DNA of 64,000 bases from Leptidea sinapis (taxonomy: Eukaryota > Arthropoda > Insecta > Lepidoptera > Pieridae). The position numbers were made by a program, and so were the translations under genes. A model generated the notes under the pieces. It searched no databases, was not told the origin of the DNA, and saw only the letters and a list, made by a program, of their open reading frames with translations. Where the stretch lies: positions 3,038,001 through 3,102,000 of the forward strand of contig NC_066311.1 of NCBI RefSeq assembly GCF_905404315.1, written 5' to 3'. This document shows positions 43,453-53,627 of this stretch, one piece after another; position 1 is the first letter of the stretch; each line of letters begins with the position of its first letter.

Positions 43453-46429
43453 ATGAAACTATTACTTTGTGAGTATCATCTATTTCTTTCCACGGTTTGA
43501 TGAAAATCGTAAAAAATATAACTGTTATGCTTTATAGTCGGTTAAGTCGATTTAGTTACGCTGTCGGGGGGCGATGTATATGCTTTTAAAACATGATCCC
43601 AGAAAATGTTCAAAACAATTTATGTATCACGAAATTCAAAAGAATTATTAAAACACGTTTATGTGAATATAGCATCATGGTTAAATAATGAAATAAATAA
43701 CATAAAGATTACTATAATATGTATGAATTTCAAAATAATACCTCAGCTTGTAAATGGAGTGATGTCAGGCTATTTAAATTATAAATTGGATTGTAACGAA
43801 ATTTTATAATAAAATGAAGAGGCCCGCTGAGTTAATTGCGCTCGTTCTAATGTCTCAAATAGAACTTCATTGTCTAAAACAAATATTTTCGAATGGATGG
43901 TAGTTACTAACGTTCAGTATGTGATTTTACATAGTATTTTAAATAAAATATTTGAATTTGATATTGATTTATCTTTTCAGTTAGATATTAAATAAATATA
44001 ATAAAGTAACTTATACTGGATTTTGGAAATCAAAACTAGGGTTGAATACCTATGTAGACCTACGAATATTTATTTACCTAATTTGAAACTATTTTAGTAT
44101 TTCTAATGAAAGAACAAACAACAATTGCAAATTTTTTTTTAGTGATCAATTAGTTAATCTTCATTCAACCAACCGAAAGTCTTATTTTATGAGTTACAAT
44201 AAAAATAAACAAAAATTAGTGCTTAATTCACCAGTGTGATTATAAGAACGAATAGACAGCAAAAAATAGTAGTACTTATTTTTATATTATTATCCTCAGA
44301 TTAAATAAGTTTTATCCGTCGTTTTCTTCATTATAATTGTCATGCTAATATATAAAGAACTTAACATTTTTATTTCAGTTATTACATTGATTTTATCAAT
44401 CGTTGCTTGGGCAAGTGCAAAATCAAAACTTTTCTGTGAAATAGCGTGCGGATCTCACTACGTTCCTGTCTGTGCCACTAATGGACAAACATATGACAAC
44501 AGATGCTTGTAAGTATTCCGAATAATCTATTATGATAATGATAATTCTGTGATAATAATGTAGTGCTTACTAATTTTAAAAATATTATAAACAAAACAAC
44601 ACATGAAGTGCGTACCACCAATTTAAAAACAATCATAGCCCCTGAGGAAGCTGTGTTAGAACAGAGTGTAGTCGGCGGTGATCACTTATCATCATTTTTC
44701 TTGAGAACGATACCCTTTTAAGTATTTTGAACTATTTTTTACATGATTCTGGATGCGAGGGTGTCAATTTTACTGTGGACCTCCTCTTCTATCGCTGCTG
44801 CTAAATATGATAAAATTTTGATGATGCGACTACACGTCTCCTATTGATCACGATTCAATAATATATTTTAATTATTATATATTATAGCAATGCTCCGAAG
44901 ATACTGGCAGCGTTCGCCCTTTGAATAGCTAGCCTAATTCTTTGTCAGAGGTAGCTGCCACATCTTCGGTCTCTTGTGATGTCGATTAATCTCTTTGCTA
45001 TTTCCTTAAAAAGCCTTATAGCTCTAGGACCCCACGGACCAAGGGCTTCGACACCGAATGGGACAAAATCATATTCGGAGCCTAGACCCCTGTATTTGCA
45101 TGCTTTGGCTTCTTCAGCCGCTTCACAAGCCGCACCAGCTCTGCTGTTGGTTCGATGTAGATGGGAAGAGGCCAGCGTGTCCGAACAGGTTGCATTCCAT
45201 ACCAGCACGCGGCCATCGTCCGTGGAATAAAACTCATACCGTCAAGTCTCTTGCCATCGTCTCTTGCAATTACAGTCGGCTCAAGTAGACTTGATACTTT
45301 GGCGGTGGCAAGGGACCGGCGTATGATATAGTTAAGTGCGGCATGTCTTGAGAAGCAGCCTGCACTTTTTTAGCATGACAGTCCGTGATGTCCTAGCTTG
45401 TCGACATCACTGCCACAGGGACATTTATTAGGAGCGCAGACCGGAGCCCCAAGCCGTAGAGATGTTGCGATTCGGAGGGTGTCAGGCACAAGAAATTTTC
45501 CTGTATTTGACGAAGGGTACGCTTGAAGTCAGTAGCCGGCCTAATGCATACCCACGGCCAAAAGCCTAGCACGCGCTGAACCTGTACTACATCTCTAAAT
45601 ATTGTCAAAATTTAATTTTGCAGTTTATATCGTCCTAGCTCCCCTGTGAATTTGGAGAAACTGGAAAATTTGGACGTGGGCATGCAATTAAGAAAGCGTT
45701 AATAGTTTCTTCCAAACCAGCAATCTCAAAGCTTGAAGGGGATGCCCTTAAAATTTGTCTTTTAAGATTTGCTGAACTATGGACAGATGATAGGAAGGCT
45801 GGTAAAGCGACTCAGGAAATTTTGCGAATCCCTAAACCACAATAGCGGATGGGTAGAGATACTTGGGTCCAAAATTGTTAAGCTACATATAAAAAATCGA
45901 TTCAAAGCTAATTATGATTATGTCGTCTACTTGTGTAAGAGATCTGGGTGATTCCAAAAGGAGCAGCAACGGAGCAAATACATAAATTTTGGGAAATGTT
46001 TCAATTGAAAGTTGGCACATGGCATAGAAACGACCAACTGAAATAATGTTAATAGTAACAAAAAATAAGTAATAAGAATAAATAAATAAAGTTCAATGTT
46101 CAAAATTTGATCATAAGATAATTTTACAAAGATATTTTGTTACTCGTCAGAACGCAACAAACGCCCACATTTGAGCGACATCTTACACTTGACACTGGGT
46201 AGGAATCTTGTGCACGTGCAGACGTTTGACTAAGGATTATATTATACTCTTATCGATACGAAACATACAACTCATAATAGATCATTATTTTCAGCGCTTA
46301 ACCCATTGTAATTATTCTTACTTTTCACATTTAAGTTGTGACTGCCGCGGCGCAACGTTTGCTCACAACGGCGTTTGCAAATCCGATGTACAACCTAATG
46401 AGGAAGATTCTAGTACTCAGGCCGAATAA
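43453..46429 (+). CDS. Secreted Kazal-type serine protease inhibitor, three exons
   Basis: Three coding exons join in phase: 43453-43468 (then GTGAGT), 44379-44508 (after TTTCAG, then GTAAGT) and 46336-46429 (after CACATTTAAG, ending TAA). They give 79 residues. Residues 1-19 are a signal peptide (MKLLLFITLILSIVAWASA). The single Kazal domain has Cys at 25, 29, 37, 48, 52 and 63 and the hallmark PVCATNGQTYDN at 35-46. Kazal spacing fits: C2-x7-C3, C3-x10-C4, C4-x3-C5. By family rule the P1 residue is two after the second Cys, here Ser31. A seventh cysteine at 50 (CFCDC) is unusual and would be unpaired in a monomer. The tail is acidic (NEEDSSTQAE). A more obvious upstream acceptor at 46294 gives an immediate stop, so the downstream one was chosen. 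Such proteins usually act in haemolymph, gut, silk or seminal fluid; the tissue cannot be told here. AATAAA signals follow at 46457, 46470 and 46495. Confidence 0.8.
43530..43965 (+). mobile_element. Old LINE 3' fragment (family B) in intron 1 of the Kazal gene
   Basis: Degenerate match to the family B end: GGGGGGCGATGTATATGCTT, GATCCCAGAAAATGTTCAAA, AAAGAATTATTAAAACACG and a 3' UTR ending AATAAAATATTTGAATTTGA. It lies in sense orientation and is more diverged than the copies at 18295 or 41640. Confidence 0.7.
44935..45610 (-). mobile_element. LINE C-terminal fragment in intron 2 of the Kazal gene
   Basis: The minus frame 44945-45208 reads LVWNATCSDTLASSHLHRTN, SRAGAACEAAEEAKACKYRG and EYDFVPFGVEALGPWGPRAI, then RLIDITRDRRCGSYL. 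A further frame at 45393-45608 precedes it. It is the same LINE C-terminal type as 32101-32450 and antisense to the host gene. Several stops and frameshifts. Confidence 0.75.
45615..46290. other. Intron 2 remainder, no element assigned
   Basis: A 60-codon frame (45769-45951) reads LNYGQMIGRLVKRLRKFCES, lacks any domain I know and lies within the intron. Nothing else supported. Confidence 0.4.
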
Positions 46430-46599
46430 AGAGCAAGGAGCATACATCATGAAAAAAATAAAAAATTGTAATAAAATTGGAAACAAATTAAAGCAATAAA
46501 TCATTAAAATTATTTGTTTTATTTAAAAGAGCTGTACTTAAGTCACAGGATTCAAAAGCAAATTTCTATATTGGTACCAAAAGTATTACATGATATAAA

Positions 46600-46765
46600 T
46601 TGGTTGGGACCTTCTTTTAGGTGACAAAACCTGTGTCAGAAGATCCCGCTCTTCCATATTTATAATCACTTAGTAGGTATCTTACACTAATAAGGTGTGG
46701 GTGTGTGTGTGGGTGACGATGTGTATGTATGTGTATGTTTGTGAAAGTGTGTATGTGAATTTGTA
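46600..46765 (-). repeat. Repeat D (copy 2) with GT-rich tract
   Basis: CCTGTGTCAGAAGATCCCGC and CTCTTCCATATTTATAATCAC, then a GTGTGGGTGTGTGTGTG-type microsatellite at 46695-46760. Same order as 32938-33240. It lies just past the Kazal poly(A) signals. Confidence 0.6.
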
Positions 46766-47110
46766 TTGTGTTCGCTATATATTGTGTAATAAGCTTTATA
46801 AATACATAAAGAATAAAGTTTATTACAGTCATAATAATGTTTCAGATATATATTTACGTATTTCATATTAATAATGTTGTAAAGTCGGTTACATTTATTT
46901 AAGAATTGATTTTCCGTCAAAGCAGATTTCTGTTTATGCACTTTTAGAATTGTGAGTACTATGTATTATTTCCTTACAGTTAATACTTAAATTTCTTTAT
47001 ATAGTCAGTTTCTGTACACAATCTATATGGATATATGCATAGAATAATAACGATCAGAACGATAGTTTCATTCATAGTTCCTGTCAATATAGAAGTAACA
47101 TTATATTATA

Positions 47111-47223
47111 ACATTGAGATGTGATTATAGATTTTTATGCACATACAAAAACAGTTCCTCTGAAACAATGTAGTTCTACAGTAGCTTACTTTTAGTTTAG
47201 TTACGATTTATGTGATGTTACGA
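47111..47223 (-). mobile_element. LINE C-terminal fragment, same as 40661-40770
   Basis: Nearly identical to 40661-40770 (GAGATGTGATTATAGATTTT through GTAGCTTACTTTTAGTTTAG). It likewise runs directly into a Jockey 3' end. Confidence 0.7.
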
Positions 47224-47640
47224 TTTTTTTTTCGAGAGGAGTAAAATAAATTTACGTATTGAAGAACCCGAAACGGGGCCCATATGTCGGGCTCGGGTGT
47301 AAACACCCCCTACCGACTAAAAAACTCCTCTGCGCTGATAGACCTGAAGGCTTTTACAGCGAAGCCGGGCGGGGGCCTTGGAGGCCGAAAATGTAGCTCA
47401 CAGGCGCGGGGCGTCTCGGAAGGAGACTCGAACCTCGGACCGCCTGCTCACTAGGCTGGATGGAGAGAAGATCACTAACGATCTAATATATCTGTTAGTC
47501 CAGTGGACTCTAGGTTTGAAGAGAGTTTGCATCGCCGGCGAGTGTATGTAAGTGTGTGGACTATTTGTGTCTAGTGTTATTGTAGGTGTGTGATTTGTGA
47601 TGTGAGTGTGAGTGGTGTTATAATGTTACGATTTTATTAT
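47224..47640 (-). mobile_element. Jockey 3' UTR fragment with poly(A) tail
   Basis: On the minus strand it matches the layout of the large Jockey's 3' UTR: GAGTCTCCTTCCGAGACGCC (compare GAGTCTCCTTAGGAGACGCC at 58505), CTTCGCTGTAAAAGCC, AGAGGAGTTTTTTAGTCGG and a GGGCCCCGTTTCGGG end. A run of nine A's forms the tail. It comes from a related but not identical subfamily. Confidence 0.75.
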
Positions 47641-47963
47641 AGGCATAGAGAGACGAACGTAACAGCTACTGGAAAACAAATGAAATGTAATATTTTATTG
47701 TTATGCTAACATTAAATACAGTAAATGGATAAACCCGAAGTAACAATGTTATAACTTCCAAATTATATGGCTTGCTTGATAAATTTTTCAGGCTGCTGCT
47801 TCTGATTGCGAGAATAAGGCTTTTACTGCCAGCCTCCATTGCAAGATTGAATTTTTACGAGAGCGCGAATAAAGTTACAAAATAAACGGGATATGAAACA
47901 ATTATGGTTGCTTCTCAGATTAAAGATTGGTCTCCGCTGCGCTCCAACTAGATTTGTTTTTTA

Positions 47964-48271
47964 ATGAATATAAGGGACGAGACGAGCAGGACGTTCAGCT
48001 CAGATGGTAATTGATACGCCCTACTCATTTCAATGCAGTGCCCCTCAGGATTCTTAAAAAGCCTAAAAATTCTAAGCGGCAGTTCAATTGCGCTCGTCAC
48101 CTTGAGACATAAGATGTTAAGTCTCATTTGCTCAGTAATTTCACTAGGTACGGCGCCCTTCAGACTGAAACACAGTAATGCTTACAGATTACTGCTTCAC
48201 GGCAGAAATAGGCTCCGTTGTGGTACCCATGAACTAGCCGGCTTCCTGAGCAAAGGAGCCTCCCACTGGTA
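47964..48271 (-). repeat. SINE-like family A, copy 11
   Basis: Nearly full-length reverse copy, from ATAAGGGACGAGACGAGCAG to GGAGCCTCCCACTGGTAA. Confidence 0.92.
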
Positions 48272-48356
48272 AAATACCCCACTTATAATCACGGCAACTA
48301 TCAAATTTTGTAACATATAATACATTGAAATTAATAAAATACTTACTGATGATATA

Positions 48357-48999
48357 CACTGGCCTTCAAAAGTAAGTATCAAACTTTTAAAATTGGGATA
48401 ACGTTTTAAGTTCACAAGATATACTTTCGAAATAAAAAAGCCTCCAAAGAGAATTTAATTTTGTACATAAAAACTTTATAGTCGGTAACCTTCTTTTAAG
48501 AATTGGCTGAAAAAACACTTCAAAAACAAAACCATTCCTTTTTCAAAGTGGACGTTTCCGAATTACAATTTTACCATTCACATTTTTCTTTCTGTTTTAA
48601 ATTTTTTTCAAGAACGATGGATCTTGTTTTAAAAATTTATGCAAAAAAGCACATAATATTTATTTATCATGCCTCTTTCAGTTGAAGAATGTGCTAGGAT
48701 CATGGCTTTTCTGGAACTAGGCATCAGTATGCGTCGCACTGCAAGAATGGTGGGTGTGACGGTATGAACGGTCCAGAAGGTAAAGCGAAGGTACGAAGAG
48801 ACTGGACACCATCTGAGGAGACCTTGTAATGGCAATAACAGTAATAAGTTAAAAATGTTACTAATGTATAATTTTAGTTTCTAAGAATTAAAGCCGGTAA
48901 AATTTGCAACAAAACGTTTTTAATCTTAAATCTCTACCTTCTATAGTTAAGAAAAAAAATTAATTTGAAAAGTGTGATACTTACTTTTGCAGGCCAGTG
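48357..48999 (+). mobile_element. Tc1 deletion derivative
   Basis: CACTGGCCTTCAAAAGTAAG and its inverted counterpart CTTACTTTTGCAGGCCAGTG form the ends, flanked by TA on both sides. The first ~57 codons of the transposase start at 48669 (MPLSVEECARIMAFLELGIS) and include a stop after GVTV. The sequence then jumps to the 3' UTR, so ~900 bp of coding DNA are deleted. It has TIRs but cannot move without an outside transposase. Confidence 0.88.
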
Positions 49000-49363
49000 T
49001 ATGATCCCATTGTCTTTCTTATTTCCTGTAGTATTTATTACTTTTACAAAGTTTTACTACGCATCCCGACATTTAGTTACAATTATTAGCAAAGTGTAAC
49101 AGAATATCTGTCACGTCAACGTCACACATCGTTCGAGACTGGCTCGAGTACGTTATTGGGCGTAGTAAATGTTGCCGCACTTTGCGACTACGCCTGCGGT
49201 ATCTAGTTGGAGCGCAGCGGAGACCAATCCTTAATCTATGGGTTGCTTTAATAATGAATCGCATTTCTTATTTTAAATATACTGGCTTTATGTGATGTGA
49301 CTCAATGTCTAAATTTAAAATGAAGAAGAAAATGAAGATTAAGAAGAAATTGTGAGGTTTTTT

Positions 49364-49965
49364 GAAGTTATACTTCTTTTGGCGCGATGGAGAAAAATGA
49401 TGAGAGTGAATTTTTACGATGCGCGCGCACACCGACACCTGAATTCTACATCGTGAAGATAGTTGGCATGAAAATCGATAACTATGTTCAAGTTGTATAT
49501 TCTAGTATTTTTATATTTAGAACACGTGTTTCGTAACAGTACAATTAAACAGTGTGAATAAATATTAGTTTGGTGTTTTTATTAAATGAATTTAATATAC
49601 GACGGTGATAGTATTTACTAATAATTTATTAGTATATCTATATATATATTGAATATTAGTGATAAAACTGATTTGAATAAACTGTTTTGAGTGCATTTAT
49701 ATATTTGAGGTTAATTGTCGGTTTGTATAATTTTTTTATATCGTTATTTAAAAATTATTACATTATTATCTAAACAATTTCTTTTTTTCGTTTTGTTTTA
49801 TTTCTGGTAAGTATATTAACAAATTTTGTGTATAAATAAAAAAAATATTTCATTTTCTACACTTGTTTATATAAACCTTAAATGCTGAGTGTTAATACTA
49901 TCTTTGATCTTAACTATTTGTTAAAATTTGATTTATTTTTCCATACGCCAAAGAAGTATAACTTA
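49364..49965. mobile_element. TIR element with GAAGTTATACTTC end, copy 1
   Basis: GAAGTTATACTTCTTTTGGCG at the left faces CGCCAAAGAAGTATAACTT at the right. The first ~75 bp also match, inverted, 52890-52963. The interior is AT-rich with no coding sequence. Confidence 0.5.
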
Positions 49966-50139
49966 TAACGCGTGTACATAAACACACACACTCTTTTTTT
50001 TATTCTTAGGAAACAATTATACGTCAGAGCTGACCGTCGGTCGAGAGTTTCTCGTCATCTCCGCAGTCCCTGCAATTTAATCAAATCGGCTTCAAATAGA
50101 TAAAATATAATGTAGAATAATAAATATCGTGGGTATTTT

Positions 50140-50382
50140 TTTATGAAAATAAGGGACGAGACGAGCAGGACGTTCTGCTGATGGTAATTGATACGCCCTT
50201 CCCATTACAAGGCAGTGCCACTCAGGATTCTTAAAAAATATCTGAGCGGCACTACACTTGCGCTCGTCAATAATTTCACTAGCTACGGCGCCCTTCCGAC
50301 CGAAACACAGCTATCCTTACACATTACTGCTTCACAGCAGAAATAGACGCCTTTGTGGTGGAAAGGAGCCTCCCACTGGTAT
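50140..50382 (-). repeat. SINE-like family A, copy 12
   Basis: Reverse copy with intact A-rich 3' end (TTTTTTATGAAAATAAGGG) and CCAGTGGGAGGCTCC. Two internal deletions. Confidence 0.9.
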
Positions 50383-50960
50383 CCGGAATAAATCAAAAAG
50401 GAATTCTGCCCTCCGAATGAGCTGTATGAAAAAATTACATACCTAATGCAATTTACCTACGAAATAAAATATTTTAGATTTGATTTGATTTAATTATATA
50501 TGTGTTAAAATTCCAATAATAAATGGTTAAAAACATGATATATATTACAATTGTTTATATATTTTATAGCTCATTCGGAGAATTCGCAAAGATTTCCTAA
50601 GGCGGTTCTACTTTCTATATTTCCTCGCAATTTGTACAGAACTGCATGCAGTGCCAATTTCATAATACCCTCATGTAAATCGCTTTATGTCTATTCGCTC
50701 GAGATTTTATTTAATAACATTACTGTTAGAAAATTGTATTTGAATCGTGTGCTATTTTCATATTTCGATTTTAGAACTGTCAAATTTTAAATATTATTCA
50801 TATTGTGATCTTAATGCGTTTTTGATTTTGTTTCTTTTTAATTATAGATATAGGCAGTAGGTAGAGCTTCAGTGATTTTAAAATATTTTTATGGGATTGA
50901 GGGGACAATACCCTTATCATATTCACTTACCAATAAACCATATACGTTATAGTCCAAGAT

Positions 50961-51459
50961 CCCAGGGCCACCAGACGTCACGTATTTTCTGACGAAGGAA
51001 ATGTGGACATGCGCTTAGATAATGCCCTCGCGCTCCTACCCATAGAGGCATTAAATTGAATTTAGGGGATGATTGGCCCCTTGGATCGGTCTGTCTTCTT
51101 GTAAAAGGTTTTAAAATAGTTGTTTGGTGGACATATATAAAAATGGAGCATCAGAATTTACGTGAAGTTAAGTAATTATTTTGGGAGCTTTAAAGCGTCT
51201 GCAAAGCAATACGGCCGATGGAAAGTGTCTGGGAGTATTGGCGCCTTATTTTTAAGGATATTGCCTAGAATATACGTAAAATCAGCTTGGAGAATTTACG
51301 TGAGGTAAGTAATGTTTTTGCGTACCTTGATTACCTGATACCGGAAAATTGGCCGTCTAAGCAAGCTAGCAGGTAGGCATGCGTTCTTAGTACATACTAA
51401 CACTACTTAATCGTCCACATTTCTTCGTCAGAAAATACGTGACGTCTGGTGGCCCTGGG
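50961..51459. mobile_element. Non-autonomous TIR element with long, nearly identical arms
   Basis: Arms 50961-51008 and 51413-51459 are inverted repeats of 48 and 47 bp that differ by a single-base indel (CCCAGGGCCACCAGACGTCA outermost). The 499-bp unit has no ORF. The near-identity suggests recent origin or strong end conservation. No clear target duplication was seen. Confidence 0.65.
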
Positions 51460-51616
51460 CTCTTACTCTATTAGTTTTTTTGTTTCAAAATGGTTGTCTT
51501 GGCTTGATTATTTTTGATGTCAACTAGATACATACAACTACTTAAGAAATTGCGCTCTGAGAGAGAAGAAACGGTACCAAGGCTATGAATAAATACTCTT
51601 AATGATGTACGGAAGT

Positions 51617-51745
51617 AATTGAAAGAAGAAAAGAAAGAAAAGCGTTTAATTAACAAAACACTCACAGTATAAAAGTACAAAACAAACCGAAAAAGAACGC
51701 ATATAAATAGTGATTGATTTGACATTGTATAATAAAACACTTTTA
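51617..51745 (-). repeat. LINE 3' tail, family E type
   Basis: AGAAAAGAAAGAAAAGCG tail then AAAACACTCACAGTATAAAAG and ATAAATAGTGATTG-like sequence also seen at 4300-4410. Confidence 0.5.
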
Positions 51746-51763
51746 CGAACCACTTGAAAGGAA

Positions 51764-52444
51764 TATGTGTCGCAGGGAAATGATAATAACAGAGATTTGG
51801 TCAATTTCCTAAGTGATTTGATCAAATTACTGAGTATGTTTAAGGAACAACACGATTTTATCATTTCTCTAAACAAATATAGTGATGTGATCCAATGCCA
51901 GGGTTGGTTCCGTGAAATGACAATAAGTGACGCGACTAGAAGAACTTAGGATGTAAAAGCGCACGAAGCGAGTTTCAGATTTGAGTCTAACACCGACACG
52001 GACAGTTGGAATGGTTTTCGTGGTTTGTTTTTTTTTAATAATATGGGCCCCGCGAAGCGAGGCTTCTACTTGGCCTTTAGAGAAACTATTATCTGTTTTG
52101 AGGTTAGGTTACATTAATTTGATTTTCAAGAGACTGGTGCGTTACCTTTTCATGTGAGTGGGGGAGTGAGCCAGGGGACAGAGGACATCTCCCTCCCTCC
52201 CCCTTCCCCTCTCACTCCCTCCACCTGTGACACGATACTAAATTCTTAACAAATTATGTCTAAGTCTTACCAAATAAACCTTATAATTACCAAAGAAAAT
52301 ACTTTTTGTCATTTCACGGAACCAACTTTGGCATTTGGTCAAATCACTAGATTTGTTTAGAGAAATGATAAAATCGTGTTGTTATTTTAACATCTTCCAA
52401 GATTTCACCAAATCACTGTTTTGATCACATCCCTGCGACATATA
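51764..52444. mobile_element. Foldback element with ~150-bp inverted arms
   Basis: Left arm 51764-51927 (starting TATGTGTCGCAGGGAAATGA) and right arm 52307-52444 (ending CCCTGCGACATATA) are inverted copies. Shared blocks include CACGATTTTATCATTTCTC, TAAACAAAT and TTGGTTCCGTGAAATGACA. The centre holds GGGCCCCGCGAAGCGAGGC and a C/T-rich tract. It encodes nothing convincing. Confidence 0.7.
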
Positions 52445-52642
52445 ATTCAAAAATTTCACTATAATCACAACTAGTAAACATAGCTGATACATGATATCAA
52501 TATAGCTGAGAACAACTTGCAATAGTTGCCCTACTACCAATCTTAATAATACGAAACTGCCAACTTCGTAACAAAGTGACATCAATATGATTTTGCACTT
52601 GACTACATAAAAAAGCGTGTGTGTACTTATGTATGCACGCAG

Positions 52643-52963
52643 GAAGTTATACTTCATTGGCCTAACAAAGCAAACATTTTTAATATAATTTATTAATCTA
52701 AGTTTGTAGAAAGAACAATACTGTTAAAATCTGGCAAGGAATTTGGCAATGAATTATTAAACAACGAATACGGCTATACAGGCTTGAATCCTCTGCCTAT
52801 CCTTATAATGGACGAAGAAACCAAAAAAAAACGAATGTTGCAAACGTCAGAAAATTTTAGGAAGCAACTTCACCCTGTTATTTTTGTGGTACAGTGATGC
52901 GCGTGCATCTTAAAATTTCACTCTCATCATTTTCTCCTAACGCACCTAAAGAAGTATAACTTC
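52643..52963. mobile_element. TIR element with GAAGTTATACTTC end, copy 2
   Basis: GAAGTTATACTTC at 52643-52655 and its exact inverse GAAGTATAACTTC at 52951-52963. The right ~75 bp match the left end of the element at 49364. Confidence 0.5.
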
Positions 52964-53056
52964 AATATTACAATTACCAAAAATATACCAAATACACTGG
53001 CCTGCAAAAATAATTATCACACTTTTCAAATTAAATTTTTTTCTTAACTATAGAAG

Positions 53057-53063
53057 GTAGAGA
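53057..53063. repeat. Target-site duplication of the Jockey insert (5' side)
   Basis: GTAGAGA here recurs at 58729-58735, right after the poly(A) tail. The uninterrupted site is visible in the Tc1 derivative at 48925-48960 (reverse strand GTAGAGATTTAAG). Confidence 0.75.
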
Positions 53064-53627
53064 TTTAGTTCGATTCAGGCAGGCAACGCGAGCACACGTG
53101 CCGCGTTATCTGTCCTCCTTCGAATATTTTTATTACCTGCGTTATCGCACTATCTGCTCAGGCCACCTGGGCTAGCTATTGTTATCGCGCGCTATTGTTC
53201 GGGACTCTTTGAGTCTCGCACCTGTTACGTTCCTTCGCGGAACGTAGCTTAGTTATTATCTGTGTTATTTTCCCGGTTTTACGATCGTGTTAGTTAGCAC
53301 CTGTGCTGTGTTTCGCGATTCTGCACGCTAATCGTGTGTGTTGTGAGTGTTGCAGATCGTTCCGTGTGTGTCTTCTCCGTGGGGGCCTGCACAGCGTGCA
53401 TCGGGGTTCCGGCCCAGCCAGTCTACATCCAGCAAAGCTAAGTCTTAGGCTTAATTATTATTATTATTAATTTCTTTTAATTTTGCATACTTTATTATTA
53501 TTAATAGTATTTTATTAATGTGCAAGTGTACAACTAAACTATAGTTGTCCACTTTATTATTATATTCCCCCTCTGCCTGACTCGGGCAGCGGGGGTTGCC
53601 ACCCGCTTAACCTAATTAATAACAACC

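Larger units (their letters stand above)
47917..49237. repeat. 37-bp inverted repeat pair (47917-47953 and 49201-49237)
   Basis: The two arms match in inverted orientation at 36 of 37 positions (TTGGTCTCCGCTGCGCTCC core). Between them lie a family A copy and a deleted Tc1. They may be the ends of an element that received both insertions. Confidence 0.6.

Noticed and set aside
46208..46429. A 73-codon plus-strand frame treated as a free-standing small gene or as a full third exon from 46295
   Set aside because: Splicing at 46294/46295 gives a frame clash and an immediate stop. Only its last 30 codons, entered through the acceptor at 46335, complete the Kazal domain.
52141..52240. C/T-rich tract as a splice or promoter element
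   Set aside because: It is the centre of the foldback element at 51764-52444.
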